Positions 6,014 through 12,761 of a DNA stretch of 15,143 bases are shown here, one piece after another. Made by a program: the position numbers and the translations under genes. The DNA is taken from positions 1 to 15,143 of the forward strand of contig JAIVFU010000138.1 in the NCBI GenBank assembly GCA_020829485.1, in the 5' to 3' direction. The notes beneath the pieces are model-generated. The model was not told the DNA's origin and searched no databases. It saw only the letters and a list, made by a program, of their open reading frames with translations. The DNA comes from Nostoc sp. CHAB 5834. Lineage in GTDB: Bacteria > Cyanobacteriota > Cyanobacteriia > Cyanobacteriales > Nostocaceae. The number at the start of each line of letters is the position of its first letter. The stretch's first letter is position 1.

Positions 6014-7940
6014 AGTTGTAACTACTAGCCTGACGAGTAAACATTAAGTGATACTGTCCGCCTAGTGCTATGAGTTCGTCATGAGTGCCTACCTCGATAA
6101 TTTGACCGTGTTCTAGTACTACTACTCGGTCTGCTAGTTTTGCTAAGGCAAGGCGATGGCTGACTACAACGGCTATTCTCCCCTTCGCCAGGGTACGCAA
6201 AATATTATAAATCTCGTGTTCTGTTTTCGGATCAAGGTTCGCTGTTGGCTCGTCAAGTATGAGTAGTTCGGCTGGAGACAGTCGCAACAAAGCACGAGCG
6301 ATCGCTAATCTTTGCCATTGTCCCCCTGATAGATCAATACCACCTTCTAGCTGTTTGCCTAAGAGGGTTTCCAAACCGTGATCTAGCTTCTCAATTACTC
6401 TAGCCAAACCAGCCTCAGCGATCGCTTCCCTAATTGCCTCGTCATCCTGCATTTTCGGTAAATTCCCAAAGGCAACATTTTCGCGCACGGTAGTTGGAAA
6501 ACGAGCATAATCTTGCATAACTACATCAATCCGCGATCGCAAATCTTCTAAGGGGAGCGATCGTAAATCCTGCCCATTCCAAATAATCGCACCTTGGCTA
6601 GGATCGTAAAGGCGACATAATAGCTTCGCTAATGTGGTTTTACCAGCACCATTCTCACCTACCAATACAATCATCTCGTTAGGGTGAATCGTCAGGTTGA
6701 TATTTTTCAAGATTGCGCTATTGCTATTCGGATAGGTAAAGGACAGATTTTTGATGTAAATACCTGTCTGCGCTGCTTCATACTCAGTTGCATTCACACC
6801 TGATAAAGCTTGCCGATGATGATTCCCATTTTTTTGAAAGTTTCTATTTTTAACAGCCGATTTTCTGACTTCTCCCCATGCCTTTGTTACTGACTTTGAT
6901 TGAGAATGGGACAACTGCGGCTCTAACTCTAAAAGCTGGAAAATGGGCGTTGTTACCAGTGCAATATTATACAACTCTGATCCGCCAGACATCAGATTCT
7001 CCAAACTCCGACGCACTTCTAAAATTACCCCAGTGTAAAGCGCCAAATCTCCTAATGTATGGGTTCCACCTAACACTCCCTGAACTACGTAGACATAAGG
7101 CAATGCCAAGCCTAAGCCACTGAGTAAAGACCAACCAATAACCGCCGTTGTCCCCCGCAGGCGGATCTGTTCCATTGCCCGAAAAATGGTACGGTAAAGT
7201 CCGTACCAGCGTTCTAGCAGTAAGGGTTGCAAGCTAAACAAGCGTATTTCTTTGGCGTATGTTTCCCCAGTTAAAACCGTTTTGTATAAGTTCATTTCCC
7301 GAAGAACACTCGCTTGGGTTTTTTCCACTACCCAAACTTGCTTACGGTATTTGATCTGCACATACATCACAGGGGTAATGCAGCTAAACAAAATTAGGGG
7401 TACCCACCAAGCAAGAGACACCAAAAGCAGTATGGCTGGAATGAAGATAAAAACTCCCTCTAACATCGTCACAAGCCTGAGACAAAGCTCTGGAAGTCGT
7501 TGCACTCCCTTTTCGGTCAACTGCACCAAATTGAGCAAATCGGGTGTTTCAAACAGGGCAATATCTTCAAAAGTGGCAATCTTTTCAATCACTTGTCCTT
7601 GGACAAAACCGGAAATGCGATCGCGCAGTGAAGTATATACAAAGGGATTGATGTTAGCGATCGCATCACTCACCAAATTTATCAACAGTGAACCTGCAAT
7701 ACTAGAAAGTAGCAGAGGTTGGGCAAGTATCAGAGCGATCGCATTCTGCGTTGTCCCGGCGCTCAATAAGCGGGTTATTTCATCAATGATCACCTTGTTG
7801 AGCCAAATGGCGATCGCTGGGCCTGCACCACCCACTAATGTCAAAATTGCCACATAGCGTAGCTCCTTTGGAACTACCTGCATCACCGTTACCACACTCC
7901 GGCGAAATGCTTGCAATGGAGAAATTTCTATGATTTGCAT
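6012..7940 (-). CDS. ABC exporter half-transporter (membrane domain fused to ATPase)
   Basis: The 642-residue protein from ATG 7940 has an N-terminal transmembrane domain (about 20-340, with hydrophobic segments near 30-52, 70-95, 160-180, 182-198 and 265-290) and a C-terminal ATPase. The ATPase shows Walker A GENGAGKT (428-435), Q-loop VMQD (Q476), signature LSGGQ (537-541), Walker B LLILDE (559-564) and H-loop H595. Such half-transporters dimerise in the cytoplasmic membrane and export lipids, peptides or drugs; the substrate cannot be read here. A low-complexity linker (about 342-391) between the domains is longer than usual. The frame extends nine codons further to a TTG, but ATG 7940 is preferred; ribosome binding is weak for both. 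It appears monocistronic, with a heptamer repeat touching its stop. Confidence 0.9.
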   Translation of the reverse strand: MQIIEISPLQAFRRSVVTVMQVVPKELRYVAILTLVGGAGPAIAIWLNKVIIDEITRLLSAGTTQNAIALILAQPLLLSSIAGSLLINLVSDAIANINPFVYTSLRDRISGFVQGQVIEKIATFEDIALFETPDLLNLVQLTEKGVQRLPELCLRLVTMLEGVFIFIPAILLLVSLAWWVPLILFSCITPVMYVQIKYRKQVWVVEKTQASVLREMNLYKTVLTGETYAKEIRLFSLQPLLLERWYGLYRTIFRAMEQIRLRGTTAVIGWSLLSGLGLALPYVYVVQGVLGGTHTLGDLALYTGVILEVRRSLENLMSGGSELYNIALVTTPIFQLLELEPQLSHSQSKSVTKAWGEVRKSAVKNRNFQKNGNHHRQALSGVNATEYEAAQTGIYIKNLSFTYPNSNSAILKNINLTIHPNEMIVLVGENGAGKTTLAKLLCRLYDPSQGAIIWNGQDLRSLPLEDLRSRIDVVMQDYARFPTTVRENVAFGNLPKMQDDEAIREAIAEAGLARVIEKLDHGLETLLGKQLEGGIDLSGGQWQRLAIARALLRLSPAELLILDEPTANLDPKTEHEIYNILRTLAKGRIAVVVSHRLALAKLADRVVVLEHGQIIEVGTHDELIALGGQYHLMFTRQASSYN

Positions 7941-8036
7941 ATATCTTAAAGTAGCAAATAATAGCAAAATTCTCAGAGATAGGTTGTGATCTCAATTTCA
8001 ATGAGTAGGGAGCAATAAATTAGCGCGTGTACGTAC

Positions 8037-8042
8037 TATAAT
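8037..8042 (+). promoter_or_regulatory. Possible -10 box of the DUF433 gene
   Basis: A perfect TATAAT lies 21 bases before the ATG at 8063. The -35 position (8014-8019) has no TTGACA-like match, so this is only a candidate. Confidence 0.35.
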
Positions 8043-8062
8043 TAGACTGCACGCAGAGAAAC

Positions 8063-8293
8063 ATGCAAAAACTTAATCGCATCACCCTTAATCCTAATAT
8101 TTGCTTGGGGCAACCAACAATTCGGGGTATGCGAATCACTGTTAGTGTCATCCTCAAGATGCTAGCGAATAGTAAGTCCGTGGCAGAAGTATTACAAGCC
8201 TATCCAGAACTAGAAGCTGAAGATATTCAATAGGCACTCAAATAGGCGGCTTGGGTTGTTTCCGAGCAAATTCAGATAGTCCCAACTGCTTGA
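8063..8293 (+). pseudogene. DUF433-family antitoxin gene with two in-frame amber codons
   Basis: ATG 8063 opens a reading typical of DUF433 proteins, the helix-turn-helix antitoxin partners of PIN-like toxins: MQKLNRITLNPNICLGQPTI, RGMRITVSVILKML, EVLQAYPELEAEDI. It stops at TAG 8231 after 56 codons. The same frame continues ALK, a second TAG at 8243, then AAWVVSEQIQIVPTA and a natural TGA at 8291. Intact family members are about 75 residues, exactly the span to that TGA. No frameshift has accumulated, so the damage is two point changes (a Gln-like codon and probably a Tyr codon). The TGA leads into the toxin start ten bases later, as in functional pairs. A 56-residue antitoxin lacking its C-terminus might still be made. 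Confidence 0.85.
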
Positions 8294-8302
8294 GGAATAC
8301 CT

Positions 8303-8419
8303 GTGAATGATATCAGGCTGTTAGCAGACATGAACATTTTACCTCAGACTGTAGCTACGTTGCAAGGCGAAGGATGGGATATTATTCAAGTCTCTGATGT
8401 TTTGCCTGCAACTAAGTAA
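8303..8419 (+). pseudogene. DUF5615 PIN-like toxin, truncated by MITE insertion
   Basis: GTG 8303, with TGAGGA overlapping the antitoxin TGA as ribosome binding site (about seven bases away), starts MNDIRLLADMNILPQTVATL, QGEGWDIIQVSDVLPA. This is the N-terminus of DUF5615 proteins, which have a PIN-like (VapC-related) fold and act as putative RNases; D9 is the first conserved acidic residue. The reading becomes MITE sequence at 8411-8415 and ends at a TAA inside the element (8417-8419), leaving 38 of the roughly 110-120 residues expected. Joining the flanks across the MITE gives ACT AGC GAA ACC TAA, so the rest of the gene is missing as well. It should be inactive. Confidence 0.85.
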
Positions 8420-8572
8420 GTAGGTGAGAATAAATCAAAGTAGATTAAGTAATGTAAAAAATCTTGAGATGAGTTCGTAGTGAACGCGAGTGCGTCTCGT
8501 AGAGAGGGCTTCAGCCCTCAAATTAGGACTAAAGTCCTTACTACAAACCTTGAATTATTCACGCCGCTCTCA
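8413..8572. mobile_element. MITE copy 2, inserted in the toxin gene
   Basis: The first 46 bases from CTAAG 8412 align without gaps to copy 1 (CTAAG at 3216), about 39 identical. The right half shares AGGACTAAAGTCCTTACTAC-AAAC (8525-8548), and the end AATTATTCACGCCG matches copy 1 AATTATTTACGTCG. The left TA is at 8413-8414; the right one has changed to CA (8571-8572), both within C-TA-GC contexts as in copy 1. The left arm of the central hairpin is interrupted by about 23 bases resembling a Nostoc small dispersed repeat (around 8478-8506, GAACGCGAGTGCGTCTCGTA). Confidence 0.8.
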
Positions 8573-8585
8573 GCGAAACCTAACC

Positions 8586-9194
8586 TTAATTTGATTGTGA
8601 GCGAATCATCCATACCAAAATACCTAAGATTTGCTCTACTGGGGAAATTAAGTACTCAGTTAAATCAATAGTTACAGTGCTGTCCTCTAACTTGAGGAAT
8701 GTCCACAGGTTGCCACTAGTAACACTACCGTAGATAGTAGCAAGAGGTTTTTCGTATTTGGCATTAAACCTTTGGGCGGCGATCATTTCTGCAATACACT
8801 GCCCCAAACCACCTTTAAGATTTTCCTTTTTGGCTTCTACAATTACCACGGCTGGCGCTTCAATAAATAACTGTTCTGGCGAAAGGCTAATTAGAAAATC
8901 GCAAAATCCCACCAGTCCAACTTCTGGTTCAACATTAAATTCTTCTCCAGAAAAAAAACTGATTTTTCTGTTGAGAATTTTTCGGACTTCAAACAAGATT
9001 GGGCTGATAATCAATTCTGATCTAGCTTTCTCGGAACCCATTGCAATTGCTAGCTGGATACTTTCTGCTAAAAATTCAGCCAGCAGAGGACTAGGTAAAA
9101 TTGGTTCTATAGGAGGTAAAAATCGCCCACCTTCTACTAAGGTGAGATTAAAGTCTTGTTTTACTTTTCTTAAAGAAAACTCTCTATAAGACAT
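8586..9194 (-). CDS. Conserved cyanobacterial protein with PD-(D/E)XK nuclease-like core
   Basis: 202 residues from ATG 9194; AGGAGA seven bases upstream fixes this start over the TTG at 9197. The pattern GFCDFLISL (97-104, D99), a hydrophobic strand and VVIVEAKKE (116-124, E120 and K122), then GGLGQCIAEMIAAQRFN (128-144) fits the D...ExK core of the PD-(D/E)XK nuclease superfamily with its following helix; E60 may be the first-helix acid. A related type I restriction R-like fold is possible. Cyanobacterial genomes contain many stand-alone proteins of this kind with no assigned role. No methylase or other restriction gene lies nearby. Nuclease activity is inference from the motif. Confidence 0.72.
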   Translation of the reverse strand: MSYREFSLRKVKQDFNLTLVEGGRFLPPIEPILPSPLLAEFLAESIQLAIAMGSEKARSELIISPILFEVRKILNRKISFFSGEEFNVEPEVGLVGFCDFLISLSPEQLFIEAPAVVIVEAKKENLKGGLGQCIAEMIAAQRFNAKYEKPLATIYGSVTSGNLWTFLKLEDSTVTIDLTEYLISPVEQILGILVWMIRSQSN

Positions 9195-9269
9195 CAAGTG
9201 TCTCCTAATACTCCATCAAGCCAACAATGCTTGGTAACACAAATTTTTATTTCTCTCTTTTCCTTCTTC

Positions 9270-9364
9270 CTTCTCTGCGACACGCTGCGCGAATGCTCTC
9301 TTTGCGCCCTTTGCGTCCTTTGCGGTTCGTTCCTAAACCCCTCTTCGCAGTGCAAAGAGGGGTT
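9270..9364. repeat. Intergenic dispersed repeats and hairpin after the R3H gene
   Basis: Contains a Nostoc-type dispersed sequence (CTCTTTGCGCCCTTTGCGTC, 9297-9316) interrupted on its left by a small repeat (GACACGCTGCGCGAATG, 9279-9295). A ten-base-pair hairpin AACCCCTCTT (9336-9345) with AAGAGGGGTT (9355-9364) sits ten bases beyond the R3H stop codon. It lacks a T tract, so termination is uncertain. Open frames here are repeat artefacts. Confidence 0.6.
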
Positions 9365-9374
9365 GGGGGTAAGG

Positions 9375-11108
9375 TTACGCCGGATAAATCCGCAATCTTC
9401 TGTTTGGTTCTTCACCAAAACTATGCGACTTGAGGCGATAATGTTCTACCAACTCATGTTGCATTTTGCGGACTTGGGGAGAACGCGGCAATAACTCCAC
9501 TGGCTGTCCTTTAGGAATCACAATTTGCTCAACAGCAAGTCTGGCTTCTTCCAAAGCATCCATCTCATCATCGCTACCATTGTGCAAAAACAGTTGCAAT
9601 TCCAGGTCATCCGCCATTTCTGGATCGTCCATGTTCAGCAACCGCCGCAAACCACGGGTAATTTGGGGAATGGTGCTGGACTTAATCATGTGGATGGGTA
9701 CATGACGGGCTTTGGCCATTTGGCGTAATTTGGCGTGGTTTTTGACGTGCGATCGCAGTGCTAAAATTGCATCAGCACTATCGATATCTTTTGTCAATAC
9801 CACGGGCAAAGTTAGCACGCTAATTACCTGTTCTAGTTGATGGCGACTAACACCATAGGGGTAAACGTGCAATGGCAAATCTTCACCATTGGGCCCTGGC
9901 ACTCTTGTAGCAGCATCCAAATCAATGGTTTCAGAATAATTGAAGGATTCATCCAGCAAACGATCAAACTCACTGCGTCCAGTTACCCGCTCTACAGGCA
10001 ATTGCGGCAGTGCTACCATTTGTCCAGAAGAACGCCAGCCATTAGAAGGTCGCGCTGCTGGGAAAGATTCTTCCACTGTTGCTAGCTGTCCACCGCGACC
10101 ATTGACAACAGCTAACTGCCTTGTAACAGCAATTTTACCTTGGTCATCAACGGTTCTCGTTTGTGGGGTAGGCTGACGCCCCCGCAGCAAATTATCTACT
10201 GTGTCAGCAACACTTTCGTGTACTGTCCAGCGTTGGCGCTCCAACATTTCCACAGCGATTTCAAAGGTAGGAGGGGCTTTCCGCTCCAAAACAGTTTTTT
10301 GAGAACCTCGCCGTCTGGCTTCGTCGTCTCCCAGCGTCACAGCTTGGATACCCCCAACTAAATCAGCCAGGGTGGGGTTTTTAATCAGATTTTCGATCTG
10401 ATTCCCGTGGGCAGTACCTACCAACTGTACACCCCGTTCAGCAATGGTACGAGCCGCTAAAGCTTCCAGTTCTGTGCCAATTTCATCAATGACAATGACT
10501 TCTGGCATGTGGTTTTCCACTGCTTCAATCATCACCTGATGCTGTTGATCTGGATGAGCCACTTGCATCCGCCGAGCGCGACCAATGGCGGGGTGGGCAA
10601 CATCACCATCCCCAGCTATTTCGTTGGAGGTGTCAATAATCACCACTCGTTTATGCAGATCATCCGCCAAAACACGGGCGATTTCTCGTAAGGCAGTAGT
10701 TTTGCCCACGCCTGGACGCCCCAGCATGAGAATCGATTTACCAGTTTCTACCAAATCGCGGATCATGCCAATGGTTCCGAATACCGCTCGACCAACGCGA
10801 CAGGTCAAGCCAATAATCTTACCCGTGCGGTTGCGGATGGCGCTGATCCGATGTAAAGTTTGCTCAATTCCTGCTCGATTATCTCCGCCAAAGATTCCAA
10901 CTCGTTGAATACAATCATCTATCTGTTCTTGAGTGACGGGTACTTCGCTCAGATACTCAGCTTGATTCGGAAACCGAGCCTCTGGGCGACGACCCAAATC
11001 CAAGACCACTTCTACTAAACTATCTCGTTTAGGATGACTCTCTAGTACTTGTTGCAGGTCTTGGGGCAAAATGTCTAATAACTTTTGGAGATCGTCTGTA
11101 ATCGTCAT
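9375..11108 (-). CDS. Ycf45-like AAA ATPase with R3H domain (SpoIIIAA-like NTPase)
   Basis: The 577-residue protein starts MTITDDLQKLLDILPQDLQQ. Its N-terminal ATPase resembles the SpoIIIAA/Ycf45 group: Walker A GRPGVGKTT (130-138), VVIIDTSNEIAGDGD (155-169), GRARRMQV (176-183), Walker B VIVIDE (204-209) and GTAHGNQIENLIKNPTLADL (231-250). A variable linker (about 310-400) leads to a C-terminal R3H domain with the RxxxH signature R547-KMQ-H551; R3H domains bind single-stranded nucleic acid. Plastid ycf45 is a relative of unknown role. The frame extends to a TTG at 11192, directly next to the ldpA stop, but Met 11108 matches homologues as I recall them and has GAAAG upstream. It lies 84 bases downstream of ldpA on the same strand, so cotranscription is likely. 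Confidence 0.9.
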   Translation of the reverse strand: MTITDDLQKLLDILPQDLQQVLESHPKRDSLVEVVLDLGRRPEARFPNQAEYLSEVPVTQEQIDDCIQRVGIFGGDNRAGIEQTLHRISAIRNRTGKIIGLTCRVGRAVFGTIGMIRDLVETGKSILMLGRPGVGKTTALREIARVLADDLHKRVVIIDTSNEIAGDGDVAHPAIGRARRMQVAHPDQQHQVMIEAVENHMPEVIVIDEIGTELEALAARTIAERGVQLVGTAHGNQIENLIKNPTLADLVGGIQAVTLGDDEARRRGSQKTVLERKAPPTFEIAVEMLERQRWTVHESVADTVDNLLRGRQPTPQTRTVDDQGKIAVTRQLAVVNGRGGQLATVEESFPAARPSNGWRSSGQMVALPQLPVERVTGRSEFDRLLDESFNYSETIDLDAATRVPGPNGEDLPLHVYPYGVSRHQLEQVISVLTLPVVLTKDIDSADAILALRSHVKNHAKLRQMAKARHVPIHMIKSSTIPQITRGLRRLLNMDDPEMADDLELQLFLHNGSDDEMDALEEARLAVEQIVIPKGQPVELLPRSPQVRKMQHELVEHYRLKSHSFGEEPNRRLRIYPA

Positions 11109-11192
11109 GCTTTCTATGGTGACGTTTTTAGAGATAGCGAGGACATTTGCGTGCAGGAGAAATCGCTCTGGGTAATTTCCCAAAACGAGCAA

Positions 11193-12401
11193 TTAACGCT
11201 CCTGCTGTGACTTGATCTGGGAAACGAGAGAATGGGCAAGTTTTACAGCTTGCCAAAGTAATACGTCATTTTCTTCTAGGCGAAGATTCGCTTGCACATT
11301 GGTGTTATTTACCTCCTTATTCTCTAACTGTTCGAGAATTGGTGACAACAGTACGCGGGCGTAGCTACCGTAGGCCACTCCAGAAATTTTGGATTTTGGA
11401 TTTTGCGAAAAGTTGTCAGGAGGGTTTCTCTCCGTAACAAACTTTTCAAGACGGATTTTAGATTGTCGATTGGTGTCTTCTAATCCAAAATCTAAAATCG
11501 GCAATCTAAAATCGCTGAGTAGTCCCATTGCTTTTAACTTAGCAACGGTATAGCTATTAGTGCCGCCTGCTAACTGCACATATCCCGGTAACTTAGCTGC
11601 CAAAACTTTTTGCCCTAATTTCACCGCAGCTATTGTGGTGCCATCGCCAATATCACCACTCATAGGGCGGCCGTCGGTTTGCCAAATTAAAGCACTCTTG
11701 AGTGGGGCAATCAGGTCATATACCGCTCTTAGGTAGTCAATCATCCCCTCGCCATCGGGACAACTGATAGCTAGTAGTTTTAATTGATCGGCCCACGGTG
11801 AAATTGCCTGCCATAATTGCTCAAATTCTGTCAACCGCCCAACTTTTGTATGGATTTCTACGGCATCTACTCCCGTTGACATTACCAATGGCGCGATCGC
11901 TCCCGGCGTTGACATATATGATCTTGTATCAATTATACCATAAGGACAAACTGGTATACAACGACCGCAGCCATAGCACTTTTCTGATATTACTCCCGAA
12001 AAGTTTTCTTTTACATTGTTAAACACGATCGCTTGTGCCGGACAAATCCGTTCACAGGGTCTAGGGCAGTCTGTAGGACACTCAGTAGGATTAAATTCTG
12101 CTTTCCGAAAATGGGGGTCTTCTCCATCGTTCAGGCTTACCATCAAAAAGGGTGAGTTGCCTTTGTAGCTAAAGCCTCGCTTTTGGGCATCCGTAGCCAG
12201 AGATTTGGCTACAAGTAGCCCTGCTTGCGCTGCTGCAATTACGGCTGGATCAGCTGCAACATCTATGCAGTCAGCGCCCGCCAAAGTATAGGCTAACGTT
12301 AAACTTCTGACTGCCGGTAAATGCTGGAAGCTGGCTCCGCAGATCAGCTTGAACCAGTCACCAAGTTTTAGAGATTGTAAAGGGGCGAACAGATCAGTCA
12401 C
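11193..12401 (-). CDS. ldpA: LdpA, iron-sulfur protein modulating the circadian clock
   Basis: Light-dependent period A protein: in Synechococcus it binds Fe-S clusters, senses redox/light state, adjusts clock period and associates with clock proteins KaiA, CikA and SasA. The 402-residue reading opens with LQSLKLGDWFKLICGASFQH and carries two cluster motifs: CPTDCPRPCERICP (Cys 108, 112, 116, 120) and CYGCGRCIPVCP (Cys 142, 145, 148, 152). Further conserved segments are MSTPGAIAPLVMSTGVDAVE (163-182), QTDGRPMSGDIGDGTT (241-256), LPGYVQLAGGTNSYT (271-285) and GVAYGSYARVLLSP (341-354). The start codon is GTG, with no strong ribosome binding site. An insert at about 297-339 comes from intergenic-type repeats and makes the protein longer than the roughly 350 residues I recall for Synechococcus. 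It probably heads an operon with the Ycf45-like gene. Confidence 0.92.
   Translation of the reverse strand: MTDLFAPLQSLKLGDWFKLICGASFQHLPAVRSLTLAYTLAGADCIDVAADPAVIAAAQAGLLVAKSLATDAQKRGFSYKGNSPFLMVSLNDGEDPHFRKAEFNPTECPTDCPRPCERICPAQAIVFNNVKENFSGVISEKCYGCGRCIPVCPYGIIDTRSYMSTPGAIAPLVMSTGVDAVEIHTKVGRLTEFEQLWQAISPWADQLKLLAISCPDGEGMIDYLRAVYDLIAPLKSALIWQTDGRPMSGDIGDGTTIAAVKLGQKVLAAKLPGYVQLAGGTNSYTVAKLKAMGLLSDFRLPILDFGLEDTNRQSKIRLEKFVTERNPPDNFSQNPKSKISGVAYGSYARVLLSPILEQLENKEVNNTNVQANLRLEENDVLLWQAVKLAHSLVSQIKSQQER
11385..11513. repeat. Repeat-derived in-frame insert within ldpA
   Basis: About 129 bases encoding RLPILDFGLED...NPKSKI, a peptide pattern seen wherever the cyanobacterial GGATTTT-type repeats are translated. 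DNA signs are a heptamer pair GGATTTT (around 11395-11408), TCTAAAATCGGCAATCTAAA and a hairpin between GATTTTAGATT (11454-11464) and AATCTAAAATC (11489-11499). The conserved LdpA sequence resumes at GVAYGSYAR. Confidence 0.7.
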
Positions 12402-12596
12402 TATTCTATTATGCGTTTATGCGACTAAAAATAGTAGTCTGTGATCAAGAAAAAGTCCTGATTTCTTGATTCAGGGCATTGGGCAAAAGTAGAGAGGCGA
12501 TTAACCCTTGTCTGTACAAGAGTTATTCTCCCCTCTGCCCCACTCAGAACTCTTGAGGGCACTTGTGCGTAGGTTAAAAGCTAACAATTACAGTTA
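12402..12596. other. Intergenic region between divergent ldpA and the sensor kinase relic
   Basis: About 195 bases that should hold the ldpA promoter. A nine-base inverted repeat is visible: ATCAAGAAA (12444-12452) and TTTCTTGAT (12462-12470). A second, imperfect one pairs AACCCTTGT with ACAAGAGTT around 12509-12530. Neither is followed by a T run. No coding sequence is recognised. Confidence 0.5.
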
Positions 12597-12749
12597 ATGC
12601 AGCAGCTAAAACAGCTACAGGAACAACAAAAGTTAATTGGAGCGATCGCTCTTGATATTCGTAAGTCCTTGAAGTTTCAAGATATCCTCGCTACAAGTGT
12701 CAAAGAAGTCTGCCAGTTATTCAAGGCTGATCGCGTGCTTGTGTATTAA
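12597..12749 (+). pseudogene. N-terminal fragment of a GAF/PAS sensor kinase, ended by a nonsense codon
   Basis: MQQLKQLQEQQKLIGAIALD, IRKSLKFQDILATSVKEVCQ, LFKADRVLVY is the beginning of a cyanobacterial GAF domain with its leading helix. The TAA at 12747-12749 stands where homologues have Gln (VLVYQF). The same frame continues FTHQ into the next piece at 12762, so a CAA-to-TAA change is the simplest explanation. Nothing upstream of 12585 continues the frame. It is the first of three plus-strand pieces of one dead gene (12597-14469). Confidence 0.8.
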
Positions 12750-12761
12750 TTTACTCATCAG

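Noticed and set aside
7252..7857. 201-codon plus-strand open frame
   Set aside because: It lies wholly antisense within the intact ABC transporter and shows no domain; it is a shadow.
8063..8293. Amber codons as programmed readthrough or recoding
   Set aside because: Two TAG codons four apart next to a MITE-killed toxin are better explained by decay; no recoding signal or suppressor tRNA is visible.
9194..9433. Several open frames on both strands between the nuclease-like gene and the R3H gene
   Set aside because: They are accidental translations of CTTTGCG-type dispersed repeats.
11354..11378. GCGGGCGTAGCTACCGTAGG in ldpA looked like a small dispersed repeat
   Set aside because: It encodes GVAYGSYAR, a segment conserved in the LdpA family, so the resemblance is explained by the protein.
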